Positions 40,101 through 49,573 of a DNA stretch of 64,000 bases are shown here, piece by piece. The position numbers and the translations under genes are program-made. This DNA comes from Himantopus leucocephalus (lineage: Eukaryota; Chordata; Aves; Charadriiformes; Recurvirostridae). Position 1 is the first letter of the stretch, and each line of letters starts with the position of its first letter. Where the stretch lies: positions 22,273,713-22,337,712 of the forward strand of contig RSEF01000004.1 of the NCBI GenBank assembly GCA_003993805.1, given 5' to 3'. The notes below the pieces were generated by a model. It saw only the letters and a list, made by a program, of their open reading frames with translations. It did no database searches and had not been told where the DNA came from.

Positions 40101-41932
40101 AGTTACCTCTGCTGTCCTAGTCCTGGGCATCTCTTGAGAAACAGCCACACCTGGCTACATAGCACAAGTACCTGCAAAAGCTTTCCAGGGCTAGCTGACC
40201 AGATTTGGGGTTTTTTTTGTTTGTTTGTTTTTTTATTGTTTTGTTGTTGTTGTTTTTTAAATAAATACAGACTCCTATGGGAAACCTTGGAATTTGCTCT
40301 AGAAGAGGCACAGTGGAACAAATCAATTATCCCAAATTTCATCAGCAAAAGCCCTCTTATTTTTTTGACAACACTAGAGAACAATTTTTACTTGAGTGCA
40401 TGACCATTGCAGTACAGTTTTGGCATTGTATGTAGGAACTTCTCAACAATGACCACACAGAGTTGAAAACAAAAGAATTTCCATCCAGAGAGAAGGTTTT
40501 AAGGTCATCGAAGGAATGCTTTTCAAAGCCATATGCTCTATCAACTGCCTCTAAAACTGGTAAAACTCAAAGTTACAATGTTATAGGATTGCTCCTTTCC
40601 TAGAACTCAAATATATGATGTTAGAAATTAAAACCATTTAGCATCTGGTTAATCACTGCATTAAAAAACAAAGCAAAAAACAAGTCATAGCAGAACAGCA
40701 ATATTCCTAGTTTCACTGGCTATGAAAAAACACTGAAATGATCATTTAAACATTAATGTGAATTCTCTCAAAACGAACACATATTAATTCATTTTCCAGA
40801 AAATTTATGATAATTTCATGTTAATTCTTTGCCTCCTGTTTTCAGAGTCACTGATGACTCAGTGCAGCTATCTGTATGCTGAACATCAGCTGTTGAGCAC
40901 AGTATAAGATGTAATGTGGAGATTTTCACAGCAGGTTTTGTCTAAATGTGGAACTCCATAGCAAATAGCCATCTGCTAAGCAGCCACATTAGTAAAGTCT
41001 ATGTGTGTGTACGTGCATGCGTGTGATCCCACACAGACTACTAACATCTCAGTAAAGCAAAGGTTCAACACTTAGGGAAAAAATAATCTTCATAAAAAGA
41101 GACAATTCTGTCATATTAACCAAGCTACAGCATTAGCCGTTCAATATGAACTACCACCTTAGAAAAATAAAGCCCAGTTATGTCAATACATCCATCTTAG
41201 TTTAATGATTTTGATGTTGTGGAGCTTATGTTTTCCCATTATCATAAGAACATACATACATGCCAAAACTCTTCACAGTATCACACACTAAACTGCTTGC
41301 ATAGCACTCACAGGTTGTGATGTGCCCCCATACATTAAAAAACCCGGCATTGCACATTGGAAGCATTAGAGATAATTAATTCACTTTTCTCCCAAGCACA
41401 CTCCCAGCCCATCTCTCTTACTCCGTTGAGGCCTACGACTTTGTTCTTTCCTTCTGTGTCTCACTGCATAACCCTAGGCCTATCCCACACAGACACATTT
41501 CTACTTATTCTTCTTCACAAACCACTTTTTCTCATTCATTTCTTCCCTATTCTCTTTCAGATAATTAATTCCTGCTTGCACATGTCATTTCCCGGGCAGC
41601 AGCCAGCTGTTTACCTCAGGCAAACGGGCAACACCGCGCTTTTGTAGACATGCCTTCGAAGGCAGCGGGAAAAGAACCATTTCCGTCTCCCTTCTCCCTG
41701 TGATTTTTGAGAGCCAGGGCAAGCGGCAGGAAGTTCTCTCACTTGTTTCTGTTTAAACTCACGTTACAAAGCGAAATTAACTTTTCCTCAAAACTTTCCT
41801 TTTCTTTTTTACTGATGTTCTGGGTTTTCTTCGCGCTCAGGACACTGCGTCCTAAAAACCTGGCCTGGGTTGCACGGGATGGCCTGCGCGCAGCATTGCA
41901 GGCTGCCCGACAGCTTGATTTGCTCTGAAGTC
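31117..41932. other. non-coding or unassigned DNA, with an open-frame-rich island at 34.6-36.4 kb
   Basis: No supported gene. The island has a 190-codon plus-strand frame (34908-35480), a plus-strand AATAAA at 35869-35874 and a 188-codon minus-strand frame (35809-36375). A GC- and CpG-richer patch spans 41580-42250 and overlaps the last FMR1NB exon. Confidence 0.65.
40207..40262. repeat. T-rich low-complexity tract
   Basis: GGTTTTTTTTGTTTGTTTG followed by TTGTTGTTG-type units. Frames across it are rich in Lys/Asn/Gln and are not genes. Confidence 0.85.
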
Positions 41933-41978
41933 TCATTTGCCACCTTTTTTGCTCGCAACTGGCTGTTGGTGTTGCCTT
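41933..41978 (-). CDS. FMR1NB: FMR1NB last coding exon (basic tail and stop)
   Basis: In the required phase this exon reads RQHQQPVASKKGGK and then TGA at 41933-41935. The acceptor is pyrimidine-rich (TTCTTCTCCCCTTTGGCAAG). A short basic cytoplasmic tail fits the human protein, which ends in a longer Lys/Arg-rich tail. The exon is short and the acceptor ends in AAG, so confidence is moderate. A different reading frame of the same region stays open for 55 codons. Confidence 0.62.
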
Positions 41979-44900
41979 CTTGCCAAAGGGGAGAAGAATG
42001 CAAACCAAGTCCCTTTATTTATGGATACAGCAGCCTTTGCTGGGGAGCAGGGGCAGAAGGTGGGGGGACGGTGACTGGAGAGTCAAGGGCGCAACAGCCT
42101 GGTCTTCCACACCTCAGCACATCGGCCCGGGAGAGGACCCGCTCCCTGCAGGGCTGATCTCAAGCTCAGGCCCCACTGCTCGAGCTCCGCTGAGGGCTTT
42201 ACGCACAGACTTCTCTCTAACCTGCAGGCAGTGCCTTCACATCGTACATGCAACTACCCAAGCAAGGGAAGCAGGGTTAAGTCCAAGTCCTTTATAACTG
42301 TCTTTTCAGTAAGAATACCGGGGCATTAACAATCTTTCTTTCCTTAAGCCAAATTGACTCTCTGGTTTATGTAGCTTCAAAATGGAAGGACTCCCGTTTT
42401 ATGTTTGCACATTAGTTTCTCGCAGTTTTTCCCCAGTCTTTTCTCCCCTCGCTGACTTCAAACATACCAGTTGTTCATGCTTTCTACGTTTAGAAGCAGT
42501 AGATCGTAACTTTGGTCTGGTCATGCTCGAATGCTTACCTTCTCTGCAAACAGGCACAGCAACACAACGGTAGACACCCCAAAATCAAAAATCCTCCTGC
42601 CACAAGCACAAGCAGGCGAAATGTCAGTTGCATATCTGCAGAGTCAGCAGAAGTTTGCGTTAGTTATGAATCACTTTGAGATAGATGTATATTGAGGTAC
42701 AGATGACGGAGATCAGGCTCTGAGACAGACATGTATGTGTCTCAGCCAGCAACACAATGGAAAGTAGGAGGAGTTAGAAATGAGCTCAGATGAGAAAGAT
42801 CAAGTTTCAGATTTGACCTGTGTTTGAATTCCCCAAGTATTTGGGTAGTTTCAGAAGCAACTGGGGTTTGAGTGNAAAAAAAAAAAAAAAAAATCGAAGT
42901 CCTTTATAAACTTCTTTAAGAATGGAGATGAAATCATGCAAATAAATGCTATTTATCTGTTTCAGTTCATAACTTTTGCAGCGTTTTCTTAAAGCCTCAT
43001 TTCATTTGTAGTGAAATTCAAGACAAAACTCCCACATAAGAAGTATGCAGCCTGTGACCATCTTACAGAAACGCAAGTGCCACGAGTCTAATATCTGCTA
43101 AGTGCTTCTCTTTTGTCAACAGACGGCTACCAGGCAAACAGCGTGTGCTCCCAGGGCAGTAAGCGTTTGTATTTTCTTCGGACATATGTTATACATCCAG
43201 GAGCATTCAAGTAGCTAATTAATCTGTGAACAAATAATTCTGTAAAATAGTCAGCCCTTGATATTTACGTCCAAACAATAAAAGCTTAACTGGAATGAGG
43301 AATCAAGCAGTCACAGCTGAATAAGCATATTTAATTTTAACATTTGCTTGAGTGTGTGTCCTAAAAATGAGTAGAAGAGCTGTAATTTTCACTGTACAGC
43401 TTTTCTTCTCCCTATAGTGAAGTGTCTTTTATACATAACATTAAGACCTAAGTGGTGAATGAATATTATTAAAATATTTTATTTCTGCAGCATGCCCCTA
43501 ACAAACCNNNNNNNNNNNNNNNNNNNNNNNNNNNNNNNNNNNNNNNNNNNNNNNNNNNNNNNNNNNNNNNNNNNNNNNNNNNNNNNNNNNNNNNNNNNNN
43601 NNNNNNNAAAAAAAAACGTGCACACCAAGTCTATGCTCAAAGAAAAAGAGGAAGGCAAAATACACTGTTAAGGCTAGAATTTGAGAACACAGAACCACCG
43701 AAATTTTGGTTGTAATAGACTTCTGTACATCATGTAGACCAACCTTCTTCCTGAAGCAAGGCTACCACCAATATGAGGTGTCAAGTAAGTTGTGTTGTTG
43801 CCTAGCCAGGTCTTGAAAACCTCCAAGGATGGTGACTCCGCCACCTTTCTGATGGCTTGTTCTAGACTTGCACTGCTTTTCTACTGAACTTTTTCCCCTA
43901 ATGTCCAAGCTAAATTACCCAAGCATCAACTAGTGGCAATTCCCACTTGTTACATCATCTGGTTCTACCAAGAAGAATTCGTGGCTCCCTCACCTCAGTA
44001 ACTGCCCTTCTAAACAGGCTTCAGTAGCTATTAAATAACCAATTAGCCTCTTCACCAGTTTAAATACATCCAGTTCCTTCACCTTTTCTTCGTAGCACTG
44101 TCAGAGTCACTATCACTTTGGATTAAACCCCCTTTTGCACAAATAAAGCCTTCGCTCCACGCTTTGTACTAACATATGTGACTACGCTTATGTGTATCAC
44201 ATCACTTGTTCTTTGCTTGTGGTGGGGTTGACAACATAGCCAGACAAGTCTTCATCGATTGGTTTCTGTATTAATATATACGCAGAAATAAATGCAAGGT
44301 TAGACTTATTTTGAAGGGAGCGGTGACCTGAAAAACTAGAGGAAGAAAATCGCATCGTCTGACCAGAAGCAGCACTGGGCGACGAGGCAGTAACCCACAG
44401 AAGTATACTTACTGTCTTTAAACGGCATGTAACATGCCAGCTCATGGCTGCGTTTTGAAGGACAACATTTATTTTTCAAGCATTCAGTTGTGTTATGGCT
44501 CTCTCCTACATGACAAGGAATTAAGGTTTGTTCGTCTCTGTGACGGCATGCTTTAAAAAAAAGAAATAATATGTAAGATCTCTATTCTAGGAACAACGCC
44601 CAAATAGAGGGAAGTTATAATTTGGTGTCTCTAGTATGTTTTGGTAGGGTAAGTCTGCCAGAGGGCGGTACCACTGACTTTCATGTGTGTTCTTTCCCCC
44701 AAACTAATCAATCTTTATATGAAAATTAACAGAAAAGCTAAAATGTCATACAAAAGCTTAAGTAATTTGCTTTGTTTCAGTAAGAAACATTTACAAAAGT
44801 GAATCTAAACACCATTGTCCCACTTTTTTGTACTTAGGTTTGTAAAGTAAGTGGGAAAGGCAAACTAAATTTTCTGACTGGACCGTTTCTAATTAAAAAA

Positions 44901-47900
44901 AGAAAACAGAAATAGAAGACTTTTTTTTTGAAGGGTGCAGTATAGAATACATTGCGACTAACCATCTCTGTTTGGCACTTGTTGCATGTTTCCACAAGCA
45001 GTTGAAAAATCAGCTGACAGGAACAAAACCCCGAGATATCCAATGCAGTTATTAAACAAAATATTTAAGCAATTCTTAAAGTTTGCTATTTAATAACAGA
45101 CTTATTGATAATAATAAGATCCTCTGTGGGAAAGGCTTAAACCGTTAAGATAGTTAAAAATAGTACATGTCTCTATATATTTAATTCCTGTAAAACTTGG
45201 TATCACATCCCTTACGCGATACTTTCACAGCAGCCACAAAGCATCATTTGGTTGCCAGTCTGCATTGCCAGTCTCGTCTTTATCATAGCCATGACTGGCT
45301 GCCAGATTCAGTTTATTAAATGGGTTATAAGGCACTTCACAAGACCTCTTTACTTAGGGCTAAGTGGTGGGAATGGCAGTGGAGGTACACTGCTATTAAG
45401 GTAATGCAGAAACATACTACGTGAAAAGCAGTATTTCTGCTTCTCTCTTCTCTTTGTGATCCAGTTATGGAAACAGACTTGCAAATTTTGTACATGCCAA
45501 ACCCTTTCTGTATTCATAGATACTATCTTTCTTACTGATATTAGCAAATTAGCATTGCAATTTCCTTCTCATTAGTGTTACAAAATAATGTAGCTCTGGC
45601 CATTTAACTTCAGCAGTCCAGAAGGCGAGCGGTTCAGTGTGAGCTACCGGCCCTGGCGCCTTCCTTAGCCAGTAGAAGGGGGAGAGACGCTACCGTGGGA
45701 CAAAATCCTCCTCTCACTTTGGATATGCCAAATTGCTCTTTTCTTCCTATGCGCACATGGGAAGACTAGAAAACTAGTTCAGATCAGGTACGACGCTAGG
45801 CAAGGTGGATCCCACGCCAAACTGTCCAGCATTTCTAACTCAATCCCATCAGCGATGCTGAAGGGTTTTGTAGTAGGACAGTAATACAGTGAAAGCAAAT
45901 TTATGACTGTTGCAAAGAGGCATTTAACTATATCATATTGAAGAGATCTAGTGAGTTTTACAGTATCAGACTAAGGGTTTTAAATACACTAAAAGCTGAC
46001 GGGTAGGGATGGGGGGGTGGACTGGAAGCGAGGCAGAAGAAGGGGAAAGGGAAGAGAGAAAGAACGCTGTGGTGATGAAGTGACACGTACTCACTGGCCT
46101 GAAGAAGTTTAAGAGAGGTTCATACACATCTTTCAGTTTCATGCTAAGTTTGCCAGGTGCCACTTCACTTTTTTCTAAAACACGCGGAGTTGGTGATGCA
46201 AAANCGGGGTGGACTGGAAGCGAGGCAGGAAGGGGAAAGGGAAGAGAGAAAGAACGCTGTGTTGATGAAGTGACACGTACTCACTGGCCTGAAGAAGTTT
46301 AAGAGAGGTTCATACACATCTTTCAGTTTCATGCTAAGTTTGCCAGGTGCCACTTCACTTTTTTCTAAAACACGCGGAGTTGGTGATGCAAAACCTGAAA
46401 ACTCATAATGATTAGCTCATTATCATCAAAATATCCATAATTAATTAAATGCAATGACATTTTCATACTGATTATCTTTCATTATGAGGGCATTTATAGT
46501 CATTATGAATTGTGACTACTGATGGCTAGCAAGGTTAAGCATAGATGTCTTTCTGTTGTATTCAATTATACTACTTCAAATTGCTTCATGAACCACAACA
46601 AGCGAAGAACTACAGCTGTGAAATTTAAATTACCGAACCCATTCAGGTGGAAATTGTCAAGATAAAAAACCCTACTGTTCACCTACAAGGTGCAGGCTAC
46701 ACGCAAACTCCATGTTATACCCACAGATGTATTTCTCTTATGTATACAAGCAGAACTTTCGGCCTTTGTTTCAGATGAAGATCAGACCCCAACTGAAACA
46801 CAGAAACATGGTGAAAGGCACCTTTATCAGACACAACCAACCATGCATCTATCCCAACATCTTGTTTCAGCCAGTGACCTACAGTGGTTGCGTAGAAAAG
46901 AGCAAAACATCCCTGAATATAGAAGTACTGGCGTATTTTCCCAAACCCTAGTGATTTGTGGCTCTGGGACTTCCTCATCGCCTTTCATTTACACTACTCC
47001 GAAACACGTGGCATCAGTAAACCTTGTTGCTTCACTACGTCTCTCTTTCATTAAACCAAAAGTACAAATCACAGCGGGACTCCACAATGAGGAAAAAACC
47101 CCAAACCCAGTATTCCTATTTGCTTGCCTTTTTTCTCTCTTCATATGAGTAACTTCCACATTCACAGCTTTAACAGCTTTCAGTGATGGAGTTTATCGAA
47201 AGCCATTTCATGGTTTTATAGCTCCTTGTGAACAGAACTGAGATCATGGCCTCACCAAAAACTAAGGTATTGAACAACTTCAGTCTTTTGGAGGATGATT
47301 TTTCAGCTTAGCAGCATCAGGAGCCCTGGGAGTATAAATTCGCTAGTTGCCCTGGGGCACAACTTGCCTCTTCTGCACCACACAAAACTCCCTTGGGAAA
47401 AAGAAGCATTAGACCCAGGAGGATTGAACACATGTCAAAACAGAGAATCTGAAACTAGCGTATAGCAGAAATATTACCAGCAAAGTCCACGCTAACAGGT
47501 ATGTTTTTGTCCTCCTCCTCAGCAGTCATCAAGACAGAAGAACAGAAAATTTTAGAGATTTGGTAATGATTTCACAGGAAGTTCATGAGATGAGGTATCT
47601 GACAATCAGTTTGTTAAGAATTATCTGAAAATATGACCATGCTTAAAGTGAGAAGCCATATACATAGGTTTAATGGGTGCNGCGTATAGCAGAAAAGTGA
47701 CCAGCAAAGTCCACGCTGACAGGTATGTTGTGGTCCCCCTCCCCAGCAGCGATCAAGACAGAAGAACAGAAAATTTTAGAGATTTGGTAATGATTTCACA
47801 GGAAGTTCATGAGATGAGGTATCTGACAATCAGTTTGTTAAGAATTATCTGAAAATATGACCATGCTTAAAGTGAGAAGCCATATACATAGGTTTAATGG

Positions 47901-49362
47901 GTGCTCCTGATCAACACAAGCTGCATCACGTACTTAGGAATCACATTTATATCTACATTGGAGCTCACACATACATACACACTGGAAAAATTGGTTTGCT
48001 GCCTTTTTTTTTTTTTTTAAACCAGAAGCCTCATATAGGTGTTTCAGAAGCATTTTACAGTGACACTTGCAGCAACTGACAGCCTTTCACCACGATGTGA
48101 AAAGGCAGTCTCTGAAGTCTGGTTTCTCAATGCATAAAGGATCAAATGCGAGTGTAACACGTGGGCTGATCCTTTACGCACGTATCAGATGACCAAATTC
48201 AACTTCTGGAGTGAGTGCAAGTTATCAGCCAAAAGTCTTTGCTAACTCTTTGAAGCCACCTGCTGTAGTAAGCAATTACACCAAATCACAACAGATTATA
48301 GAAATCCCTTTAACTGTACGCTGGGTAAAAAAAAAAGTCAGGGTGGGCAAAATAGAAGAATCTATAATCAAAGGTAAACTAAAAGCAAGATAGACTGCCA
48401 GGGATGAAACAACCAGCATTTATTTCTCATACAATGAGGGAAATGAGAACTTTAGTTGGCAGAAAAACCCCCACGTAATTTGCTGTATTTAAGTGTCAGG
48501 ACTGATCAGTCCTATCTGGAGTAATTAACTGTAATATTTTTCTGTATTTTTCAATCATTACCAAGACAACAGAACTGTAAACATAACTTCTTGCTAGTCA
48601 AAGTACTTGCTGCTTCTACGAAAATGCTTTTCTCCTTGCAATACTCACTTGAATTGACACTATAAAGCAGTATCAGTACCACATAGTTCCGCACCAGATG
48701 GGTACCAGTTCGCAGCATTACTGCAATAAAACCAACAGTAATAATAGGTATGTGATTATGCATAAAAAATATATATATATTGATCTTAACAACATATTTA
48801 TGTATTAGAAACATGACAGTAGATTGTTGCACAGAGCAGAGATGCCTTTTTTTGCAATAAGGAGGAGGCCAAACCCAGTAAAATATTTTTTTTTTTTTTT
48901 GCAATAAGTGATTTTGAACAAATTACTCATTTAAAGACAGCTTAAAGGGAAGCATCTTGTTAACAGAGACTAGCCAAAACACGGTCTCTCTGAACTGCCC
49001 CAGAGCTGGACACCTAACACCTTAAAAAGATTAGTTTTAGCTAAAAATTTTAATCCAGGTTTCATGAATGGGATCAAGACTGAAGAACTAAAAATTGTTG
49101 GAAGCTTACAGTTGAATTCTAGTTTAGTTTGTTGAATTCTTCAGTCTTTCCAAAATCGGAGCATATGAGATGCTCTGGATAAAAACAGTTTTAAAAAGGT
49201 GGTTCAAAATGATATTATAGATAAAAATACTTTTACAAATCCCCAAGTCATTCATAGTAATTTAACAGCAGGCTGAAGCTGGTTTTTTTACCTCCAACCC
49301 ACCCCTGGAGATTGCTTTGCCAGATGCTATATTGCACTTTGCCTGCCGCTCCTCTTGTTACC
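41933..49362 (-). CDS. FMR1NB: FMR1NB orthologue (FMR1 neighbor), trefoil-domain two-pass membrane protein
   Basis: Join on the minus strand of 49292-49362, 48649-48720, 46285-46394, 44413-44550, 42539-42635 and 41933-41978, perhaps preceded by 49497-49573. Predicted order: N-terminal segment, hydrophobic segment 1 (RNYVVLILLYSV), a spacer ending EPLLNFFRP, a P-type trefoil domain with six cysteines, hydrophobic segment 2 (LLVLVAGGFLILGCLPLCCC) and a short basic tail. Human FMR1NB has the same order, including EALLNFFFP just before its first trefoil cysteine and a basic C-terminus. Position and strand, directly downstream of FMR1, also agree. The product would be about 175-200 residues against 255 in human. 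Five of the six junctions tested keep phase; the spacer-to-trefoil junction is off by one base. In mammals the gene is testis-restricted and the protein is on sperm; the role in birds is inferred only. Confidence 0.8.
42539..42635 (-). CDS. FMR1NB: FMR1NB exon with second hydrophobic segment
   Basis: A 97-base exon with acceptor CTGCTGACTCTGCAG and donor GAGAAG|GTAAGC. It reads MQLTFRLLVLVAGG then FLILGCLPLCCCACLQR, a membrane span followed by a cysteine cluster that could be palmitoylated. Human FMR1NB has ISLILVCLPIYC at the equivalent place, sharing the LxxCLPxxC core. Phase links correctly to the trefoil exon (giving KDN) and to the last exon (giving QRR). Confidence 0.82.
43508..43607. 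other. assembly gap, 100 N
   Basis: Exactly 100 Ns followed by a poly(A) run. It falls inside an FMR1NB intron, between the trefoil exon and the second membrane exon. A small exon hidden here cannot be excluded, although phase does not require one. Confidence 0.99.
43709..44125 (-). mobile_element. old CR1 LINE fragment, minus orientation, in an FMR1NB intron
   Basis: Degenerate but colinear with reversed CR1 3' sequence: a region like CATCTAGTCCAACC, then CCAGGTCTTGAAAACCTCCA, AGGATGGTGACTCC.CCACC, TTGTTCTAGACTTGC and further segments. It lies between the trefoil exon and the 100-N gap. Confidence 0.72.
44413..44550 (-). CDS. FMR1NB: FMR1NB trefoil-domain exon
   Basis: A 138-base exon between a long pyrimidine tract ending TTTAAAG and a consensus donor GACA|GTAAGT. 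The frame reads CRHRDEQTLIPC, HVGESHNTTEC, LKNKCCPSKRSHELAC and YMPFKD. The cysteine spacing is C-x10-C-x10-C-x4-CC-x9-C. Human FMR1NB has C-x10-C-x10-C-x4-CC-x10-C and is likewise followed by a PFRD motif, so this is a P-type trefoil of that protein. It contains one N-glycosylation sequon (NTT), consistent with an extracellular location. The upstream junction is out of phase by one base relative to the spacer exon. Confidence 0.88.
46014..46203. repeat. duplicated block B, copy 1 (assembly join at 46204)
   Basis: The GGGGTGGACTGGAAGCGAGG block repeated on the other side of a single N. It includes the FMR1NB spacer exon. Confidence 0.88.
46095..46203 (-). pseudogene. duplicate copy of the FMR1NB spacer exon (assembly artefact likely)
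   Basis: Same coding sequence as 46285-46394 but lacking the acceptor, because the copy stops at the N at 46204. The flanks differ by small indels and a substitution, as expected for two alleles or two contig ends placed side by side. It should not be counted as an extra exon. Confidence 0.75.
46205..46393. repeat. duplicated block B, copy 2
   Basis: Second copy of 46014-46203 with small indels (AGAAGAAGG versus AGG) and a GTGGTGATG/GTTGATG difference. It continues into unique sequence carrying the exon acceptor. Confidence 0.88.
46285..46394 (-). CDS. FMR1NB: FMR1NB spacer exon (complete copy)
   Basis: A 110-base exon with acceptor ATGAGTTTTCAG|GTTT and donor GGCCA|GTGAGT. It encodes FASPTPRVLEKSEVAPGK then LSMKLKDVYEPLLNFFRP. 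The last residues parallel human EALLNFFFP, placed just ahead of the trefoil domain in both proteins. A second, nearly identical copy lies at 46095-46203, next to a single N, and is best explained as an assembly duplication. Confidence 0.8.
47458..47680. repeat. duplicated block C, copy 1 (assembly join at 47681)
   Basis: Begins GCGTATAGCAGAAATATTAC and ends GGTTTAATGGGTGC before the N. It is nearly identical to 47682-47904, with most differences in the first 70 bases of copy 2. It lies in an FMR1NB intron. Confidence 0.88.
47682..47904. repeat. duplicated block C, copy 2
   Basis: Second copy of 47458-47680. The cluster of mismatches near its left end (GAAAAGTGACC versus GAAATATTACC and neighbours) looks like low-quality contig-end sequence. 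Confidence 0.85.
48649..48720 (-). CDS. FMR1NB: FMR1NB exon with first hydrophobic segment
   Basis: A 72-base exon bordered by TTGGTTTTATTGCAG and a consensus donor TCAA|GTGAGT. Only one phase is open. It reads MLRTGTHLVRNYVVLILLYS then VNS, a hydrophobic stretch that would form the first membrane span or signal anchor. The exon joins in phase 1 both to the preceding exon and to the following spacer exon, giving VNSSFASPTP across the junction. Confidence 0.7.
49292..49362 (-). CDS. FMR1NB: FMR1NB exon before first hydrophobic segment
   Basis: A 71-base exon with a strong acceptor (GACTTTTTTTAG|GGTA) and donor (GGAG|GTAAAA). In the phase required by the next exon it is open and reads VTRGAAGKVQYSIWQ then SNLQGWVG. 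The Gln-Gly-Trp resembles the PQPGW that precedes the first membrane segment in human FMR1NB. One other phase contains a stop. Short length keeps this below certainty. Confidence 0.6.
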
Positions 49363-49496
49363 CTAAAAAAGTCTTTTTCAATTATTACCACATATATTTA
49401 GTTGTTAAGACAGCTTAAACCTAGAGGTTATTGTATTAGTATTGGTAAGGGAGGAGAACCCCATTTTCTGAAGTCCAGAGCAAAGGAAGATTGCAC

Positions 49497-49573
49497 TTTA
49501 CAGAGGTATTGGCCTTTGAAGGGCCCGTTCCTTCTGCACTCCTGCTGCTAAGAGAGGAAAGCGTTCCTGCCAT
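49497..49573 (-). CDS. FMR1NB: candidate first coding exon of FMR1NB
   Basis: An ATG at 49571-49573 opens a frame beginning MAGTLSSLSSRSAEG and running to a weak donor AAA|GTGCAA, in the phase needed by the next exon. The intron would be about 134 bases. There is no recognisable similarity to the poorly conserved human N-terminus, and the donor is weak, so another first exon further right is quite possible. Confidence 0.28.

Noticed and set aside
1..41900. AFF2 exons expected next to FMR1/FMR1NB
   Set aside because: No sequence encoding the conserved AFF2 N-terminus or other recalled AFF2 motifs was seen on either strand.
43459..43698. Frames across the 100-N gap
   Set aside because: Mostly N and poly(A); no real coding evidence.
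44197..44445. 82-codon minus-strand frame overlapping the trefoil exon
   Set aside because: It is a shadow frame: the real exon uses another phase and splices out at 44412.
45350..45545. Minus-strand open segment (contains SMNTERVWHVQNLQVC) with a plausible acceptor and donor, in phase with a segment at about 44.2-44.3 kb
   Set aside because: It lies in the intron between two well-supported FMR1NB exons, its codons would disrupt the spacer-to-trefoil order, and it has no homology. It is a caution against accepting unrecognised open segments.
46690..47148. 152-codon plus-strand open frame
   Set aside because: Lies within an FMR1NB intron, two frames are open at once, and there is no recognisable domain; a frame of this length is expected once or twice by chance in this window.
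47465..47507. Minus-strand micro-exon candidate reading EEDKNIPVSVDFAG
   Set aside because: Its start phase does not fit the preceding FMR1NB exon, the two assembly copies differ at the donor, and the neighbouring exons join in frame without it.
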